Source of the DNA: an uncultured bacterium
Lineage (GTDB): Bacteria; Planctomycetota; UBA1135; GCA-002686595
Direction: 5' to 3'
DNA: 64,000 nucleotides
Assembly (NCBI GenBank): GCA_938075305.1
Contig: CALJGV010000002.1
Coordinates: 1 to 64,000 of the forward strand
Part shown: one piece after another, positions 35,750-44,441 of the stretch
Layout: each line of letters opens with the position of its first letter
Position numbering within the stretch: the stretch's first letter is position 1
Made by a program: the position numbers and the translations under genes
The notes under the pieces: model-generated
Seen by the model: only the letters and a program-made list of their open reading frames with translations
Told to the model about the DNA's origin: nothing
Database searches by the model: none

Positions 35750-37228
35750 TCAGGGGCGGGTCAGGACCCGCCTCACGGCTGCCTTCCAGGCGCCCCGATC
35801 CGCCTCCCAGCGCTCCGAAGAGAGCCCCGGCTGGAAGGAGGCTTGACCACGGGAGAGGGCGGCGCAGCGGGCAGGATCCTCCAGCCATCCGGCGCCGATC
35901 CCGGCGATCGCGGCGGCCCCGCGGGCTGTGGTTTGGAGCTCATCGGAGCGCTCGACGGTGGCCCTGGCCAAGTCCGCCTGCCGCTGCATGAGGTAGTCAT
36001 TCGCAGCCGCCCCGCCATCGGCGAGGATCCGGTCCACCGGCAGGTTCGAGTCCGCGCGGAGCGCCTCGACCAGGTCGGCGCACTGGAAGGCGATGGCATC
36101 GAGCCCGGCCCGGACGATGTGAGCGTGCGTGGTCCCGCGGGTCATACCGAGGATCGCGGCCCTTGCGTCCGGGTCCCAGTGGGGCGCCCCCAGTCCGGCG
36201 AAGGCAGGGACGAGCACGACGCCGCCGGTGTCCTCCACCGACCGCGCCAGATCGCAGGACTCGGCGGCCTCCTCCAGGACACCGAGACCGTCCCGCAGCC
36301 ACTGCACGACGGACCCGCCGGCGAACGCGCTGCCCTCCAGGGCGAAGCAGGGCGCTCCGGTCTCGTCCGCCGCGAGGGTGGTCAGCAGTCCAGCCGCCGA
36401 GCGGGCGCGGCGCTGGCCAGTGTTGAGGAGCAGGAAGCAGCCCGTGCCGTAAGTGATCTTCGAGGAGCCTGCCCCCCAGCACCCCTGACCGAAGAGCGCC
36501 GCCTGCTGATCTCCGAGGACGCCACGGACGGGCACCTTGACCCCATCCATTTGCGCGTCTCCGAAGTCACCGGCGCTGCTCACCACCTCAGCGAGCATGG
36601 AACGGTCGAGGCCAAACAGGTCGAGCATGTCGTCGCAGTAGTCCCGACGCTCGATGTCGAACAACATGGTCCTCGAGGCGTTGGTCGGGTCGGTCGCCGT
36701 GCGCTCCCCCCCCGTCAAGTGCGAGATGATGAGCGCGTCCACCGTGACGAAGCGCAGGGTGCCTCGCTCCGCCGCGGCCTTCACGGGTGCCCGCTCCCGC
36801 AGCATCCACTCCATCTTGGATGCAGAGAAGTACGGATCCAGCACCAGCCCTGTGCGCTCACGAACGAGGTCTTCGTGGCCTGCGGCTCGCAGCTCCTTGC
36901 ATCGGTCGGCGGTCCGCCGGTCCTGCCAGACGATTCCCCGCGAGAGCGCCTCACCGCTCGCGGTGTCGATGGCGAAGACCGTCTCCCGTTGATTGGTGAT
37001 CCCGATGGCCGCTGGCGTCCCCGCCCTCGCGACCACGTCGCCGACCACCCGGTCCACCGCCGCAAGAATCTCGCGAGCGTCATGCTCCACGCCACCCGGG
37101 AACGGGAAGTGCTGGGGAAACTCCTCGTAGGCCGTGGCCACCGGGTGCAAGTCGCGGTCGAACGCGAGGGCGTGGATGCCGGTCGTGCCCGCATCGATGG
37201 CGAGGATGGTCGGGGTGCTTGCCGTCAT
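35750..37228 (-). CDS. glpK: Glycerol kinase
   Basis: Protein of 492 residues of the FGGY kinase family. The ATP-binding start is AIDAGTTGIHALAFDRD. ITNQRETVFAID and GIVWQDRRTADRC are glycerol-kinase blocks, and GVLGDQQAALFGQGCWGAGSSK and VLVPAFAGLGAPHWD complete the active site. It phosphorylates glycerol to glycerol-3-phosphate. No glycerol facilitator or glpD is adjacent. A terminator at 37263-37292 separates it from the upstream secreted-protein gene. Confidence 0.92.
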   Translation of the reverse strand: MTASTPTILAIDAGTTGIHALAFDRDLHPVATAYEEFPQHFPFPGGVEHDAREILAAVDRVVGDVVARAGTPAAIGITNQRETVFAIDTASGEALSRGIVWQDRRTADRCKELRAAGHEDLVRERTGLVLDPYFSASKMEWMLRERAPVKAAAERGTLRFVTVDALIISHLTGGERTATDPTNASRTMLFDIERRDYCDDMLDLFGLDRSMLAEVVSSAGDFGDAQMDGVKVPVRGVLGDQQAALFGQGCWGAGSSKITYGTGCFLLLNTGQRRARSAAGLLTTLAADETGAPCFALEGSAFAGGSVVQWLRDGLGVLEEAAESCDLARSVEDTGGVVLVPAFAGLGAPHWDPDARAAILGMTRGTTHAHIVRAGLDAIAFQCADLVEALRADSNLPVDRILADGGAAANDYLMQRQADLARATVERSDELQTTARGAAAIAGIGAGWLEDPARCAALSRGQASFQPGLSSERWEADRGAWKAAVRRVLTRP

Positions 37229-37262
37229 GGGGACAACCTACCGCGCGAGCACATCTGAAAGA

Positions 37263-37292
37263 AGCGGAGCCGCCAGGTGAGGCGGCTCCGCT
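37263..37292 (-). terminator. Intrinsic terminator after the secreted protein gene
   Basis: A 12-bp stem (37281-37292 with 37263-37274) and a 6-nt loop, followed in the minus direction by TCTTTCAG. It lies 46 bp after the stop of the gene at 37339 and just upstream of glpK. Confidence 0.7.
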
Positions 37293-37338
37293 CCGAGCGG
37301 TCGCGAGCGAGGCGCGACCCAGTGAGGGGTCGGGGACC

Positions 37339-37950
37339 TCAGAGCTTCTGGCGCACCTCGAGGACTCGGCCGCTCACGTCGAGCTGGAACTCCGTCGAGG
37401 TTCGACGGCCGCTGCGATGGAAGGCGTGGATCGAGAGCTGATCATCGACGAGCCCCTCGTTCACCATGCGGTCCACTTCCACGTCGAGGCTGAACCCGCT
37501 CTCCAGGCCAAAGGGCGACCCGAGGCCGTCCACCGTCTCGATGGCGAAGGCGGTACCGCCACCCTCGAATCCACCAAAGATCCCGACCTGCAGCTCGGAC
37601 AAGGCCGCCAGATCGAATCGGAGACCGACGTCACCGTAGAAGCGCACCCAGGAGTCGCCGGAACCGAGGTCAATGACCTCGACCCCCCCTTCACCATCCG
37701 CCGCGAGGATGGCTGCGCGAACGGCCTCGGTGGCTCCGCGGAGCGTCACCGTCTGATCCAGATCGATGCCTTCGCCGCCGGTCATCGGCAGCGTCCCCAC
37801 CGTGGGGTCGCCGCCCGAGGAGCCACCCCCGACGTCGCCTTCGGCGCTAACAGTGGCGACCGTCGCAGCGACGAGAGCGCCAAGCAAGAGAACGGGCAAC
37901 CGGAGGCTCGGGCGGTGAGCCTTGGCTTGAGTTGTCGTGTAGGACGTCAT
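37339..37950 (-). CDS. Secreted protein of unknown function
   Basis: Protein of 203 residues from ATG 37950 (MTSYTTTQAKAHRP). It has a signal peptide or anchor (LPVLLLGALVAATVATVSA), then a Gly/Ser linker and an acidic, glycine-rich domain predicted to be beta-rich (GFEGGGTAFAIETVDGLG, VRFYGDVGLRFDL). No cysteines in the mature part and no recognised domain. It is a single-gene unit ending at a clear terminator. The adjacent sigma/anti-sigma genes lie upstream on the same strand, but there is no evidence that they control it. Confidence 0.65.
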   Translation of the reverse strand: MTSYTTTQAKAHRPSLRLPVLLLGALVAATVATVSAEGDVGGGSSGGDPTVGTLPMTGGEGIDLDQTVTLRGATEAVRAAILAADGEGGVEVIDLGSGDSWVRFYGDVGLRFDLAALSELQVGIFGGFEGGGTAFAIETVDGLGSPFGLESGFSLDVEVDRMVNEGLVDDQLSIHAFHRSGRRTSTEFQLDVSGRVLEVRQKL

Positions 37951-37998
37951 GGTTCTTGGTACGTCACGCCGGCTTCGGCGGGCATCTATCACCGAGGA

Positions 37999-39165
37999 TC
38001 AGTGATCAGTGGACGGGTGCGGTGAATCTCCAGTTCCCGGACCGGGTTCAAATAGTTCGGGCAGGCTCTCCATGAGCCGAGCCGTCAGCCCAGCTCGGGA
38101 CTCGATCAGCGTTCTGAAGTCCTCGTTCTCGAGGAAGAGGCTCGCGACGTCGGCCGCGCTCCCCCCACCAGCGAGGTGCTCATCCAGCAAGCGCCTGAAT
38201 GCGGCGAGCGCAGCGTCGTCGCGACCACGCGCGACCTCTGCACAGCCGAGGTTGAAGAGGGCCGGACCGAAGCGTGAGTCGCTGCGGGTCAGCCCAGCGA
38301 TGGAGAGCCAACGGAAGAAGACGGCCGCGGTGCGATAGTCCTCCTCGCCGTAATACAGGCGCCCGAGCTGGATCGCTGCGTGCCCACGGCTGACCTCCGA
38401 GATGGCGGTGTCAAACACCTCACGGAACAGGTTCGCCGCGCGGAGGGTGTGCCCCTCCCGCCCGTAGACATAGGCGAGGTAGATCCGCGCCTCCTCGTGA
38501 CTCGGGTCGATCTCGATCGCCTGGCTCAGGAGACGGCGCCCCTTCTCAGCCGGATCGGCGATCCGCTCAAGCCGGCCGTTGAGCATGTGGCGCGCGTGCT
38601 GCCAGTCGATGCCTCGGCCTGCGGTCACCGCTCCATCATCCGCAGCTCCACGCCCTGAAGAGACGACGCCGTCCACGAAGCCGCGGCCTCGGTTGCGAGT
38701 CTCCTCCACTGGCACGGTGGCCTCGAAGACCCGCTCGCGGAACCGGTCCGGCTCGAAGGCCGCCAGTGAGTAGGCCTTACCCAGCTGGTAGAAGATCGTG
38801 GCCAGCCGATGGGCAAGGTCGATGTCCTCGGCGGCGCGGGCCATCTCCACCGCGCCGAGCATGGCCACCCTCGCCTCGAGCCGCTCGGGGTCAGAGAGGT
38901 CCCGGTGGAAGCGGGCGAACTTGCGCACGTCCTCGAAGAAGGACTGGGCCTCCCGCGACTCCTCCAGCAGCATCATCGCGTGCGCGGCGGAGGCCTCATC
39001 CAACTCGCCGTCCACCAAACACGACAGGTCCTGCTGAAGCGCAGCCTGGTGCTCGCTCAGTCCCTCGCTCCACCCCTTGCCCTGGAACCACGCCGTTGCG
39101 TCGTCAGAGCTCCAGGAGGAGGAGGCCGCTTGCGGGCCCTGGTCAGGTTGGTCGTGGAAGGTCAT
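37999..39165 (-). CDS. TPR protein with anti-sigma-like N-terminus
   Basis: Protein of 388 residues from ATG 39165. Residues about 40-90 (LSCLVDGELDEASAAHAMMLLEES) resemble the N-terminal fold of anti-sigma factors, without the zinc-binding HxxxCxxC. Residues about 180-350 contain TPR-type helical pairs (AEKGRRLLSQAIEIDPSHEEARIYLAYVYG, AIQLGRLYYGEEDYRTAAVFF, ALFNLGCAEVARGRDDAALAAF). There is no transmembrane segment, so it is cytoplasmic. It sits 118 bp downstream of the sigma factor gene, and its position and fold point to control of that factor (inference). Confidence 0.72.
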   Translation of the reverse strand: MTFHDQPDQGPQAASSSWSSDDATAWFQGKGWSEGLSEHQAALQQDLSCLVDGELDEASAAHAMMLLEESREAQSFFEDVRKFARFHRDLSDPERLEARVAMLGAVEMARAAEDIDLAHRLATIFYQLGKAYSLAAFEPDRFRERVFEATVPVEETRNRGRGFVDGVVSSGRGAADDGAVTAGRGIDWQHARHMLNGRLERIADPAEKGRRLLSQAIEIDPSHEEARIYLAYVYGREGHTLRAANLFREVFDTAISEVSRGHAAIQLGRLYYGEEDYRTAAVFFRWLSIAGLTRSDSRFGPALFNLGCAEVARGRDDAALAAFRRLLDEHLAGGGSAADVASLFLENEDFRTLIESRAGLTARLMESLPELFEPGPGTGDSPHPSTDH

Positions 39166-39283
39166 GGTCGGTCTGCCGTCGGGATTAGCTCGAGAACGAG
39201 CACCGGCTACAGGGTTTGGGAGTGGGTCGTGATCTGGTCGGAGCCGAGGAGCGGGCGAGGCTGCCCCAGCCCTCTGTCGGCCA

Positions 39284-40168
39284 TCAGGTTGCGTCAGGTT
39301 GGTCCGGAATGTCGCAGGTTGAGGATCTGGGCTCTGGCGCCGCGGCCGCATGCTTGGTGCGCCCGACGCGCGCGGGCCGGCAGTCAGGGGTGAGGCCCTC
39401 GAAGACCCGGCGCATGGCCTTATGGATCTTCCGGCGGGCCCTGAAGATCACCATCTTCAGGTTCTCCAGCTTGATCCCGAGGTCCTCGGCAGCCTCCCGG
39501 TAGCTCACGCCGTCGACCTCGACGAGGTGAAGGGCCCGGCGCTCGCGCTCCGAGAGCATCGAATAGAACTGCATGTAGAGCTGCAGATAGACGATGAAGG
39601 CCCGCGAACACTCCTCCGAGGCCTCCGTATCGAGCACGCCCGAGAGGGGCGTGTGGGCGCCGTCCACGGGCTGATCGGAGAGGTCCTCGAGGGCGATCTC
39701 CATGCGGCCGCCACCGGTGCTGCGGGAGCGCATGTGCTTGAGCACCGTGTTGCGAACGATCATCGCGGTCCACACCCGGAACGCGTCAGCCCTCGACGCA
39801 TCGAAGCGGTGTGGGTAGCGGAAGACGTTGAAGAAGACCTCTTGGAGGACGTCTCCCGGATCAGCCTTGCTCCCGTACCGGCGAAGGCGTCCCGCAACTT
39901 GGACGATCAGGTGCCCCGCGTTCAGCTCGTAGAGCAGGCCGAAGACGGCCCTCCCGCTGGACTTGCGGAAGCCGTCCATGAGCGCCGTGCTCAGGTGGTC
40001 CCGGAGTTCCTCGTCAGCGAGCGCTGGATCCTGGAAGATCTCTTGGAGGCGGGCCTGGTCCGCGGCGTCCAACTCTCCCCGTCCCAGCTCAACGATCCTC
40101 GCGCGCAGCCGATCCTTGCCGTTCACGTCGGCAAGGGGACTCGCGTGGAGGACGTTTTGGGACTGCAT
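39284..40168 (-). CDS. Sigma-70 family (ECF-type) RNA polymerase sigma factor
   Basis: Protein of 294 residues from ATG 40168 (MQSQNVLHASPL). Region 2 is DPGDVLQEVFFNVFRYPHRFD...FRVWTAMIVRNTVLKHMRSR. Region 4, with its helix-turn-helix, is YSMLSERERRALHLVEVDGVSYREAAEDLGIKLENLKMVIFRARRKIHKAM. It is longer than a minimal ECF factor because of about 90 N-terminal residues and a basic C-terminal tail. It directs RNA polymerase to a regulon that cannot be defined here. The TPR anti-sigma-like gene is immediately downstream. Confidence 0.9.
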   Translation of the reverse strand: MQSQNVLHASPLADVNGKDRLRARIVELGRGELDAADQARLQEIFQDPALADEELRDHLSTALMDGFRKSSGRAVFGLLYELNAGHLIVQVAGRLRRYGSKADPGDVLQEVFFNVFRYPHRFDASRADAFRVWTAMIVRNTVLKHMRSRSTGGGRMEIALEDLSDQPVDGAHTPLSGVLDTEASEECSRAFIVYLQLYMQFYSMLSERERRALHLVEVDGVSYREAAEDLGIKLENLKMVIFRARRKIHKAMRRVFEGLTPDCRPARVGRTKHAAAAPEPRSSTCDIPDQPDAT

Positions 40169-40636
40169 CTGGTTGGGGGGCTCGACGGGTCGTGAAACCG
40201 GAGTGCGCGCGAGGCGCACAGCGGTGACCCGGGGAAAGTCGAGGCTAGCGTGGGTTTTGAAACTTGAGGGACGGAACGCTCGGATCCAGCGGGCTTCTCA
40301 AAACACCCCTTGGCTGGGTGGCCGAGTGGACAGAAGCGGGGCGGACGGGCGCGCCATCCCCGGGAGTCACGCGCCGTAAGGAGGACGCGACCCAGGGAAA
40401 GAGGCGGGGATGTGGGGACTATGGGGCGGGGAGTGCGCGGTTTCGCTGGGCGGGGTGGCTCCATGCGCTTTTCCGCACATTCGGAGCCTTGAACCGAGGG
40501 ACAAGCAAAGGCCTTGTAAGGGTTTACGCGGCCACCCGCGGTCCCGCTCCGCACAGGTTTTTGAGCGCATGCGGCGCCGCATCCGAACTCCGATTCGCTC
40601 CAATCGGCTCCGGTCAGCTGCGCGCGGGCCCCTCAG
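40169..40636. other. Gene-free divergent region
   Basis: 468 bp between the sigma factor (minus) and queG (plus). No coding frame with convincing codon use. An inverted pair GTTTTGA/TCAAAAC (40254-40260 and 40298-40304) upstream of the sigma gene could be an operator. TTGAAC (40489-40494) and TTGTAA (40514-40519), with a long 19-bp spacer, are a weak promoter candidate for queG. A palindrome atgcggcgccgcat lies at about 40568-40581. Confidence 0.35.
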
Positions 40637-41815
40637 ATGGCTCCAGTCCCTCCCAAGCGTTCGCCCGAGAGTCGAAGGGAGCTCGTCCTCGAGCAGGCCC
40701 GCGAGGTGGGCTTCGACCTGGTCGGGATCGCCCCGTTTGGCCCTCCCCCCGACGCCAGGAGGTTCGCCGAGTGGATCGAGGAGAAGCGCCACGGGTCCAT
40801 GGGGTACCTGGAGCGAGGTCGAGCCGCCACGTTGGACCCTCGCTCGCAATGGCCCGAGGGCAAGTCCCTGCTCGTCGTCGGGCTCGGCCACTCCAGGCCG
40901 GCCCTCCATCTGCCCGGCGGCGGCCGGATCGCCCGGTACGCCGCTGGCCGGGACTACCACAACGTCATCTCCAAGATGCTCGGTCGACTGCGGCGCGCCC
41001 TACTGCGGGAGGGGCTCGCGTCCCCGGGTTCGGGATTCGTGGACGCCACGCCACTCTTGGAGCGGAGCCACGCCGCGGAGGGGGGCCTCGGCGCGCCCTC
41101 GAAGGCCGCCAATCTGCTCGACGTTCGGCTCGGCCCCTGGTTCTTCCTCGGCGAGCTCATCCTCGACCTCGACCTCAGCCCCACGCCTGCCCCAGCGAGG
41201 CTCCCCTCTTGCGGGACCTGCACCGCCTGCATCGACGCCTGCCCCACCGCCGCCATCATGGAGCCCGGCAAGGTCGACGCGACCAGGTGCATCAGCTACC
41301 ACACCATCGAGCACCGCGGCCTCATCTCCCACGACCTGCGCAGCCAAGCCGGCGAGTGGGCCTTTGGCTGTGACATCTGCTCCGAGGTCTGCCCCTGGGG
41401 CTCGAAGGCGCCCGACCTGTCAGGCCGCTTCGGCACCCGACCCTCGTTCGAGGATGGCGCGAGCCCGGAGGGAACCCTGGTCGACCTGCTCGTCGACGGT
41501 GCAGAGGAGACCGATGACAGGGGGCACCGAGAGCGATGGCGCGGCTCCCCCCTTCGGAGACCCGGGCGGGAGGGGCTGGCTCGGAACGCGGCCTTCGTCC
41601 TCGGGAACCGACCCACCGAGGCGGGCCTGGACGCCCTCGTCACCTCCCTCGAGGCGGACCCGTCGCCCACGGTGCGCGCGGCGGCCGCCTGGGCACTCTC
41701 GGCCGCCCACCTCGAGGACGCTGGGGTGAGGGCGTCCCTGGACCGCGCCCTGGGTCGCGAGCCCATCCCCGAGGCCGCCCGAGACATGCGCGCCTCGCTC
41801 GATCAGAACAGCTGA
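40637..41815 (+). CDS. queG: Epoxyqueuosine reductase QueG
   Basis: Protein of 392 residues. The N-terminal cobalamin-binding domain includes IEEKRHGSMGYLERG and VDATPLLERSHAAEGGLG. Two [4Fe-4S] motifs follow, SCGTCTACIDACPTAAI and CDICSEVCPW, the ferredoxin-like pair of QueG. The C-terminal region (about 310-370) is helical and HEAT-like, as in the full-length family. It performs the last step of queuosine synthesis in tRNA, reducing epoxyqueuosine. queA, encoding the preceding step, lies at 44442 on the other strand. Confidence 0.93.
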   Translation: MAPVPPKRSPESRRELVLEQAREVGFDLVGIAPFGPPPDARRFAEWIEEKRHGSMGYLERGRAATLDPRSQWPEGKSLLVVGLGHSRPALHLPGGGRIARYAAGRDYHNVISKMLGRLRRALLREGLASPGSGFVDATPLLERSHAAEGGLGAPSKAANLLDVRLGPWFFLGELILDLDLSPTPAPARLPSCGTCTACIDACPTAAIMEPGKVDATRCISYHTIEHRGLISHDLRSQAGEWAFGCDICSEVCPWGSKAPDLSGRFGTRPSFEDGASPEGTLVDLLVDGAEETDDRGHRERWRGSPLRRPGREGLARNAAFVLGNRPTEAGLDALVTSLEADPSPTVRAAAAWALSAAHLEDAGVRASLDRALGREPIPEAARDMRASLDQNS

Positions 41816-41838
41816 TCCCCGTCGCGTTCCCTGGACAC

Positions 41839-41876
41839 GGGCGCGCCGCGTCCAGAAGTGTGGACGCGGCGCGCCC
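41839..41876. terminator. Perfect 16-bp hairpin after queG
   Basis: Arms 41839-41854 and 41861-41876 are perfectly complementary over 16 bp with a 6-nt loop. It starts 23 bp after the queG stop. There is no U-tract on the plus side, so it may be a U-less terminator or an RNA-stabilising 3' structure. Confidence 0.55.
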
Positions 41877-42100
41877 TGGCGCCTGAGGGAGCCGGTCGGA
41901 GGGCGGCGAGTGCCCCGACAAGGGACACCCCCCGACCGCCGCCGGGCCCCACGTCTCCCTGGCGCGTCGATTTCGATGGACGCCGCCCCGCGGGCGCCAA
42001 ATGCGGCCTCCCAAGCACAAGGCTCTTGCGGTGCGCGACTTGCGTCCAAACCGAGTCCCGCCGATCCACCTGGCACGGTGCATGCTCTCTGTCCGGTGCG

Positions 42101-42331
42101 ATGGACTTCCTCTCCGACTTTCAGAACGACCGCAAGTGGTGCCCGGCCTGCGACGGGTACGTGTCCTACCTCATGAGCATCGACAAGTCGTTCTGCGTGC
42201 AGTGCGGCGGCGAGGTGCGGCTCTTCAGCGAGGAGGATTGGATCGCCTTCTCGGAGAAGATGGACGCACGCAAGCCACGCCAGCGACGGAAGAAGCCCGA
42301 GGCGGGCAATGGCCGTCGCGATTCAGCCTGA
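42101..42331 (+). CDS. Small zinc-ribbon protein
   Basis: Protein of 76 residues. CPAC (residues 14-17) and CVQC (32-35) form a four-cysteine zinc ribbon; the C-terminus is basic (RKPRQRRKKPE), suggesting nucleic-acid contact. It has no membrane segment. ATG 42101 (MDFLSDFQND) is chosen because the upstream frame shows no conserved features. It ends 50 bp before a strong terminator and stands alone between queG and the ArsM-like gene. Confidence 0.72.
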   Translation: MDFLSDFQNDRKWCPACDGYVSYLMSIDKSFCVQCGGEVRLFSEEDWIAFSEKMDARKPRQRRKKPEAGNGRRDSA

Positions 42332-42380
42332 CCCAGGCTGCCAAGAGAAAGCTCCCCCGCGGAGCAACCAGGACCCCCAT

Positions 42381-42412
42381 GTGGCCCGCGAGTTCTCCCA
42401 CTCGCGGGCCAC
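42381..42412 (+). terminator. Intrinsic terminator
   Basis: A perfect 13-bp stem (42381-42393 with 42400-42412) and a 6-nt loop, followed by TCCTTTGT. It ends the zinc-ribbon transcript before the ArsM-like gene. Confidence 0.8.
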
Positions 42413-42497
42413 TCCTTTGTCGGATCCCGCCAGCCGGTCACGGACCTGGAGGATCGGCCTGCAACCGAGGCGCGGCAGGGGTTACAAAGCGGGCAGG

Positions 42498-43706
42498 ATG
42501 AGTCAAAGCAGCAGCCTCCCCACGCCGGTCCGGCAGCCGGAATCCACCCTCGAGACGGTCCAGGCGCGCTACGCGGAGGGCGCCCAACAGCAGGTCCCCG
42601 AGCTCTGCTGCCCCGTGGACTACGACGCGTCCCTCCTCTCGGTCCTGCCCGAAGAGATCATCGAGCGCGACTACGGCTGTGGCGATCCCAGCCGCTTCGT
42701 CCGCGAGGGCGACGTGGTCGTCGACCTCGGCTCGGGCGCGGGGAAGATCTGCTACATGGCCAGCCAGATCGTCGGGCCCAACGGGCGGGTGATCGGCGTC
42801 GACACGACCGATGAGATGCTCGCGCTGGCGAGGGACCACCAGCAGTCTGTGGGCGACCGCATCGGCTGGCACAACGTGGATTTCCGCCGTGGGCACATCC
42901 AGGACCTGCGGCTCGACCACGACGCCCTCGAGGCCTGGATCTCCGATCACCCGATCAAGGATGTCCAGGGCCTCACCGCCCTCGACCGCCACCGCGAGGC
43001 ACTGCGCGAATCCGCGCCCATGATCGCGGACGAGTCCGCGGACGTGGTGCTCTCCAACTGCGTGCTCAACCTCGTGGACCCCCAGGACAAGCCGCGGATG
43101 TTCGCCGAGATCCACCGTGTCCTGAAGCGCGGAGGGCGCGCGGCGATCAGCGACATCGTCTCGGACGAGGACGTCCCCGAGGAGATGCAGCGTGACCCGG
43201 AGCTCTGGTCCGGCTGCATCTCGGGGGCCATGCGCGAGGATCGATTCCTGCAGGCCTTCGCCGATGCTGGCCTCTACGGGGTGGAGATCGCGAGCTATCA
43301 GTCCGAGCCCTGGGCCGTCGTGAACGGCATCGAGTTTCGCTCGATGACCGTGCTGGCTTACAAGGGCAAGGAGGGGCCGTGTGACGATCACCGCGAGGCG
43401 GTCATCTACAAGGGCCCCTGGAAGAAGGTGATCGACGACGACGGACACACGCTGACCCGCGGCGTTCGGAGCGCCGTGTGCCGCAAGACGTTCGAGATCT
43501 ACACGCAGGAGCCCTACGCCGATCAGTTCATCCCCGTCCCCCCCCTCCTCCCGGTCGAGGCTTCGGACGCAGCTCCCTTTGACTGCCGGACCAACACTCC
43601 GCGCAGCGCGGCGGAGACCAAGCAGGGGGTCACCCAGGCGGAGGTCGCGCCGGGGACGAGCGCGTGCTGTGAGCCCTCCCCCGACGGTGGCGCGCCGTGC
43701 TGCTGA
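42498..43706 (+). CDS. ArsM-like SAM-dependent methyltransferase
   Basis: Protein of 402 residues from ATG 42498. The SAM-binding motif is VVDLGSGAGKICYMA (about residues 75-89). It resembles arsenite methyltransferases: Cys188 in SNCVLNL and Cys240 in SGCISGA sit where ArsM keeps its arsenic-binding cysteines, and further cysteines occur at CCPVDY (37-38) and Cys61. A C-terminal extension of about 120 residues (YKGPWKKVIDDDGHTL) ends in a cysteine-rich tail (CCEPSPDGGAPCC). It probably methylates arsenic or a related thiol-bound metalloid (family knowledge plus inference); no arsR or ars transporter is nearby. thiE overlaps its end by 10 bases. Confidence 0.8.
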   Translation: MSQSSSLPTPVRQPESTLETVQARYAEGAQQQVPELCCPVDYDASLLSVLPEEIIERDYGCGDPSRFVREGDVVVDLGSGAGKICYMASQIVGPNGRVIGVDTTDEMLALARDHQQSVGDRIGWHNVDFRRGHIQDLRLDHDALEAWISDHPIKDVQGLTALDRHREALRESAPMIADESADVVLSNCVLNLVDPQDKPRMFAEIHRVLKRGGRAAISDIVSDEDVPEEMQRDPELWSGCISGAMREDRFLQAFADAGLYGVEIASYQSEPWAVVNGIEFRSMTVLAYKGKEGPCDDHREAVIYKGPWKKVIDDDGHTLTRGVRSAVCRKTFEIYTQEPYADQFIPVPPLLPVEASDAAPFDCRTNTPRSAAETKQGVTQAEVAPGTSACCEPSPDGGAPCC

Positions 43707-44434
43707 GTGGTGAGGAGCGGCGCGCCCGGCTCCGGGAGGCGAGGCTTCTGCTCATCTTCACCCCCGACCTCGCGGGGAATGGCGCGCTGGGCGCGCTCGA
43801 GCGAGCGCTTCCGTTCGTCGACGTGGTGCAGGTCCGACCCAAGGTCCTTGGCGACCGGGCGCAGGGGGCGGCTCCGGGGGCCAGCATCACCCGAGCGGGA
43901 GACGCCATCCACTGGTGCCGTGAGGTCCTGATGCTGCGGTCGGAGAGCGCCCTCGAGTGCCCTCCCCTCGTGGTGGTGAACGACCGGGTCGATGTCGCCG
44001 CGGCCCTCGCTGCCGAGGGGCTCGACGGCGTCCATGTGGGCGCTGACGACACGCCGCCGTCCGTCGCGCGGAAGGTCCTAGGCCCGGACCAGGTGATCGG
44101 GCTCTCGACCCACAGCCCCGCTGACCTCGCCGCCGCCCTGGACGAGCCGGTGGACATGCTCGGCTTCGGTCCGGTGTTCCCCACCCCTACCAAGGGCTAC
44201 GTGGAGGCGCCGGATTCGGCGTCCCAGCCCGCCATCGTGGGGCCCGAGCGCGCGTGGCTCGCCGCCGCTTCTTCCGAGGTTCCGCTCTTCCCCATCGGAG
44301 GCATCGACCTCTCCAACGCGGACCAGCTCGACCGCGTGGGGCGCGCGGCGGTGGGGTCCGCCATCCTCGGTGCCGACGACCCGGGCCTCGCGGCGCAGGG
44401 TCTGCGGTCCCTGCTCGAGGGCGGCGACGAGTGA
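43697..44434 (+). CDS. thiE: Thiamine phosphate synthase-like protein
   Basis: Protein of 245 residues from a GTG at 43697 that overlaps the end of the ArsM-like gene. The TIM-barrel blocks of ThiE are present: VVNDRVDVAAALAAEGLDGVHVG, VIGLSTHSPADL, MLGFGPVFPTPTK and FPIGGIDLSNADQL. Two conserved positions differ: the usual Q-x-R-E-K reads QVRPK, and the usual HLGQ reads HVGA. A role in coupling the thiazole and pyrimidine halves of thiamine is likely, but the changes leave room for an altered substrate. The gene converges on queA with 7 bp between. Confidence 0.75.
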   Translation: MLLSGEERRARLREARLLLIFTPDLAGNGALGALERALPFVDVVQVRPKVLGDRAQGAAPGASITRAGDAIHWCREVLMLRSESALECPPLVVVNDRVDVAAALAAEGLDGVHVGADDTPPSVARKVLGPDQVIGLSTHSPADLAAALDEPVDMLGFGPVFPTPTKGYVEAPDSASQPAIVGPERAWLAAASSEVPLFPIGGIDLSNADQLDRVGRAAVGSAILGADDPGLAAQGLRSLLEGGDE

Positions 44435-44441
44435 GGGCGGC

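Noticed and set aside
40311-40400. tRNA-Ser/Leu-like stretch (GGTGGCCGAGTGG at 40317-40329)
   Set aside because: It matches the D-arm region of class II tRNAs, but no T-loop GGTTCGA, anticodon arm or complementary acceptor end follows. At most a decayed fragment or chance.
43700-43710. Second possible Sec codon at the TGA ending the ArsM-like gene (CC-TGA)
   Set aside because: Readthrough gives no conserved sequence and the thiE start overlaps it; it is an ordinary stop.
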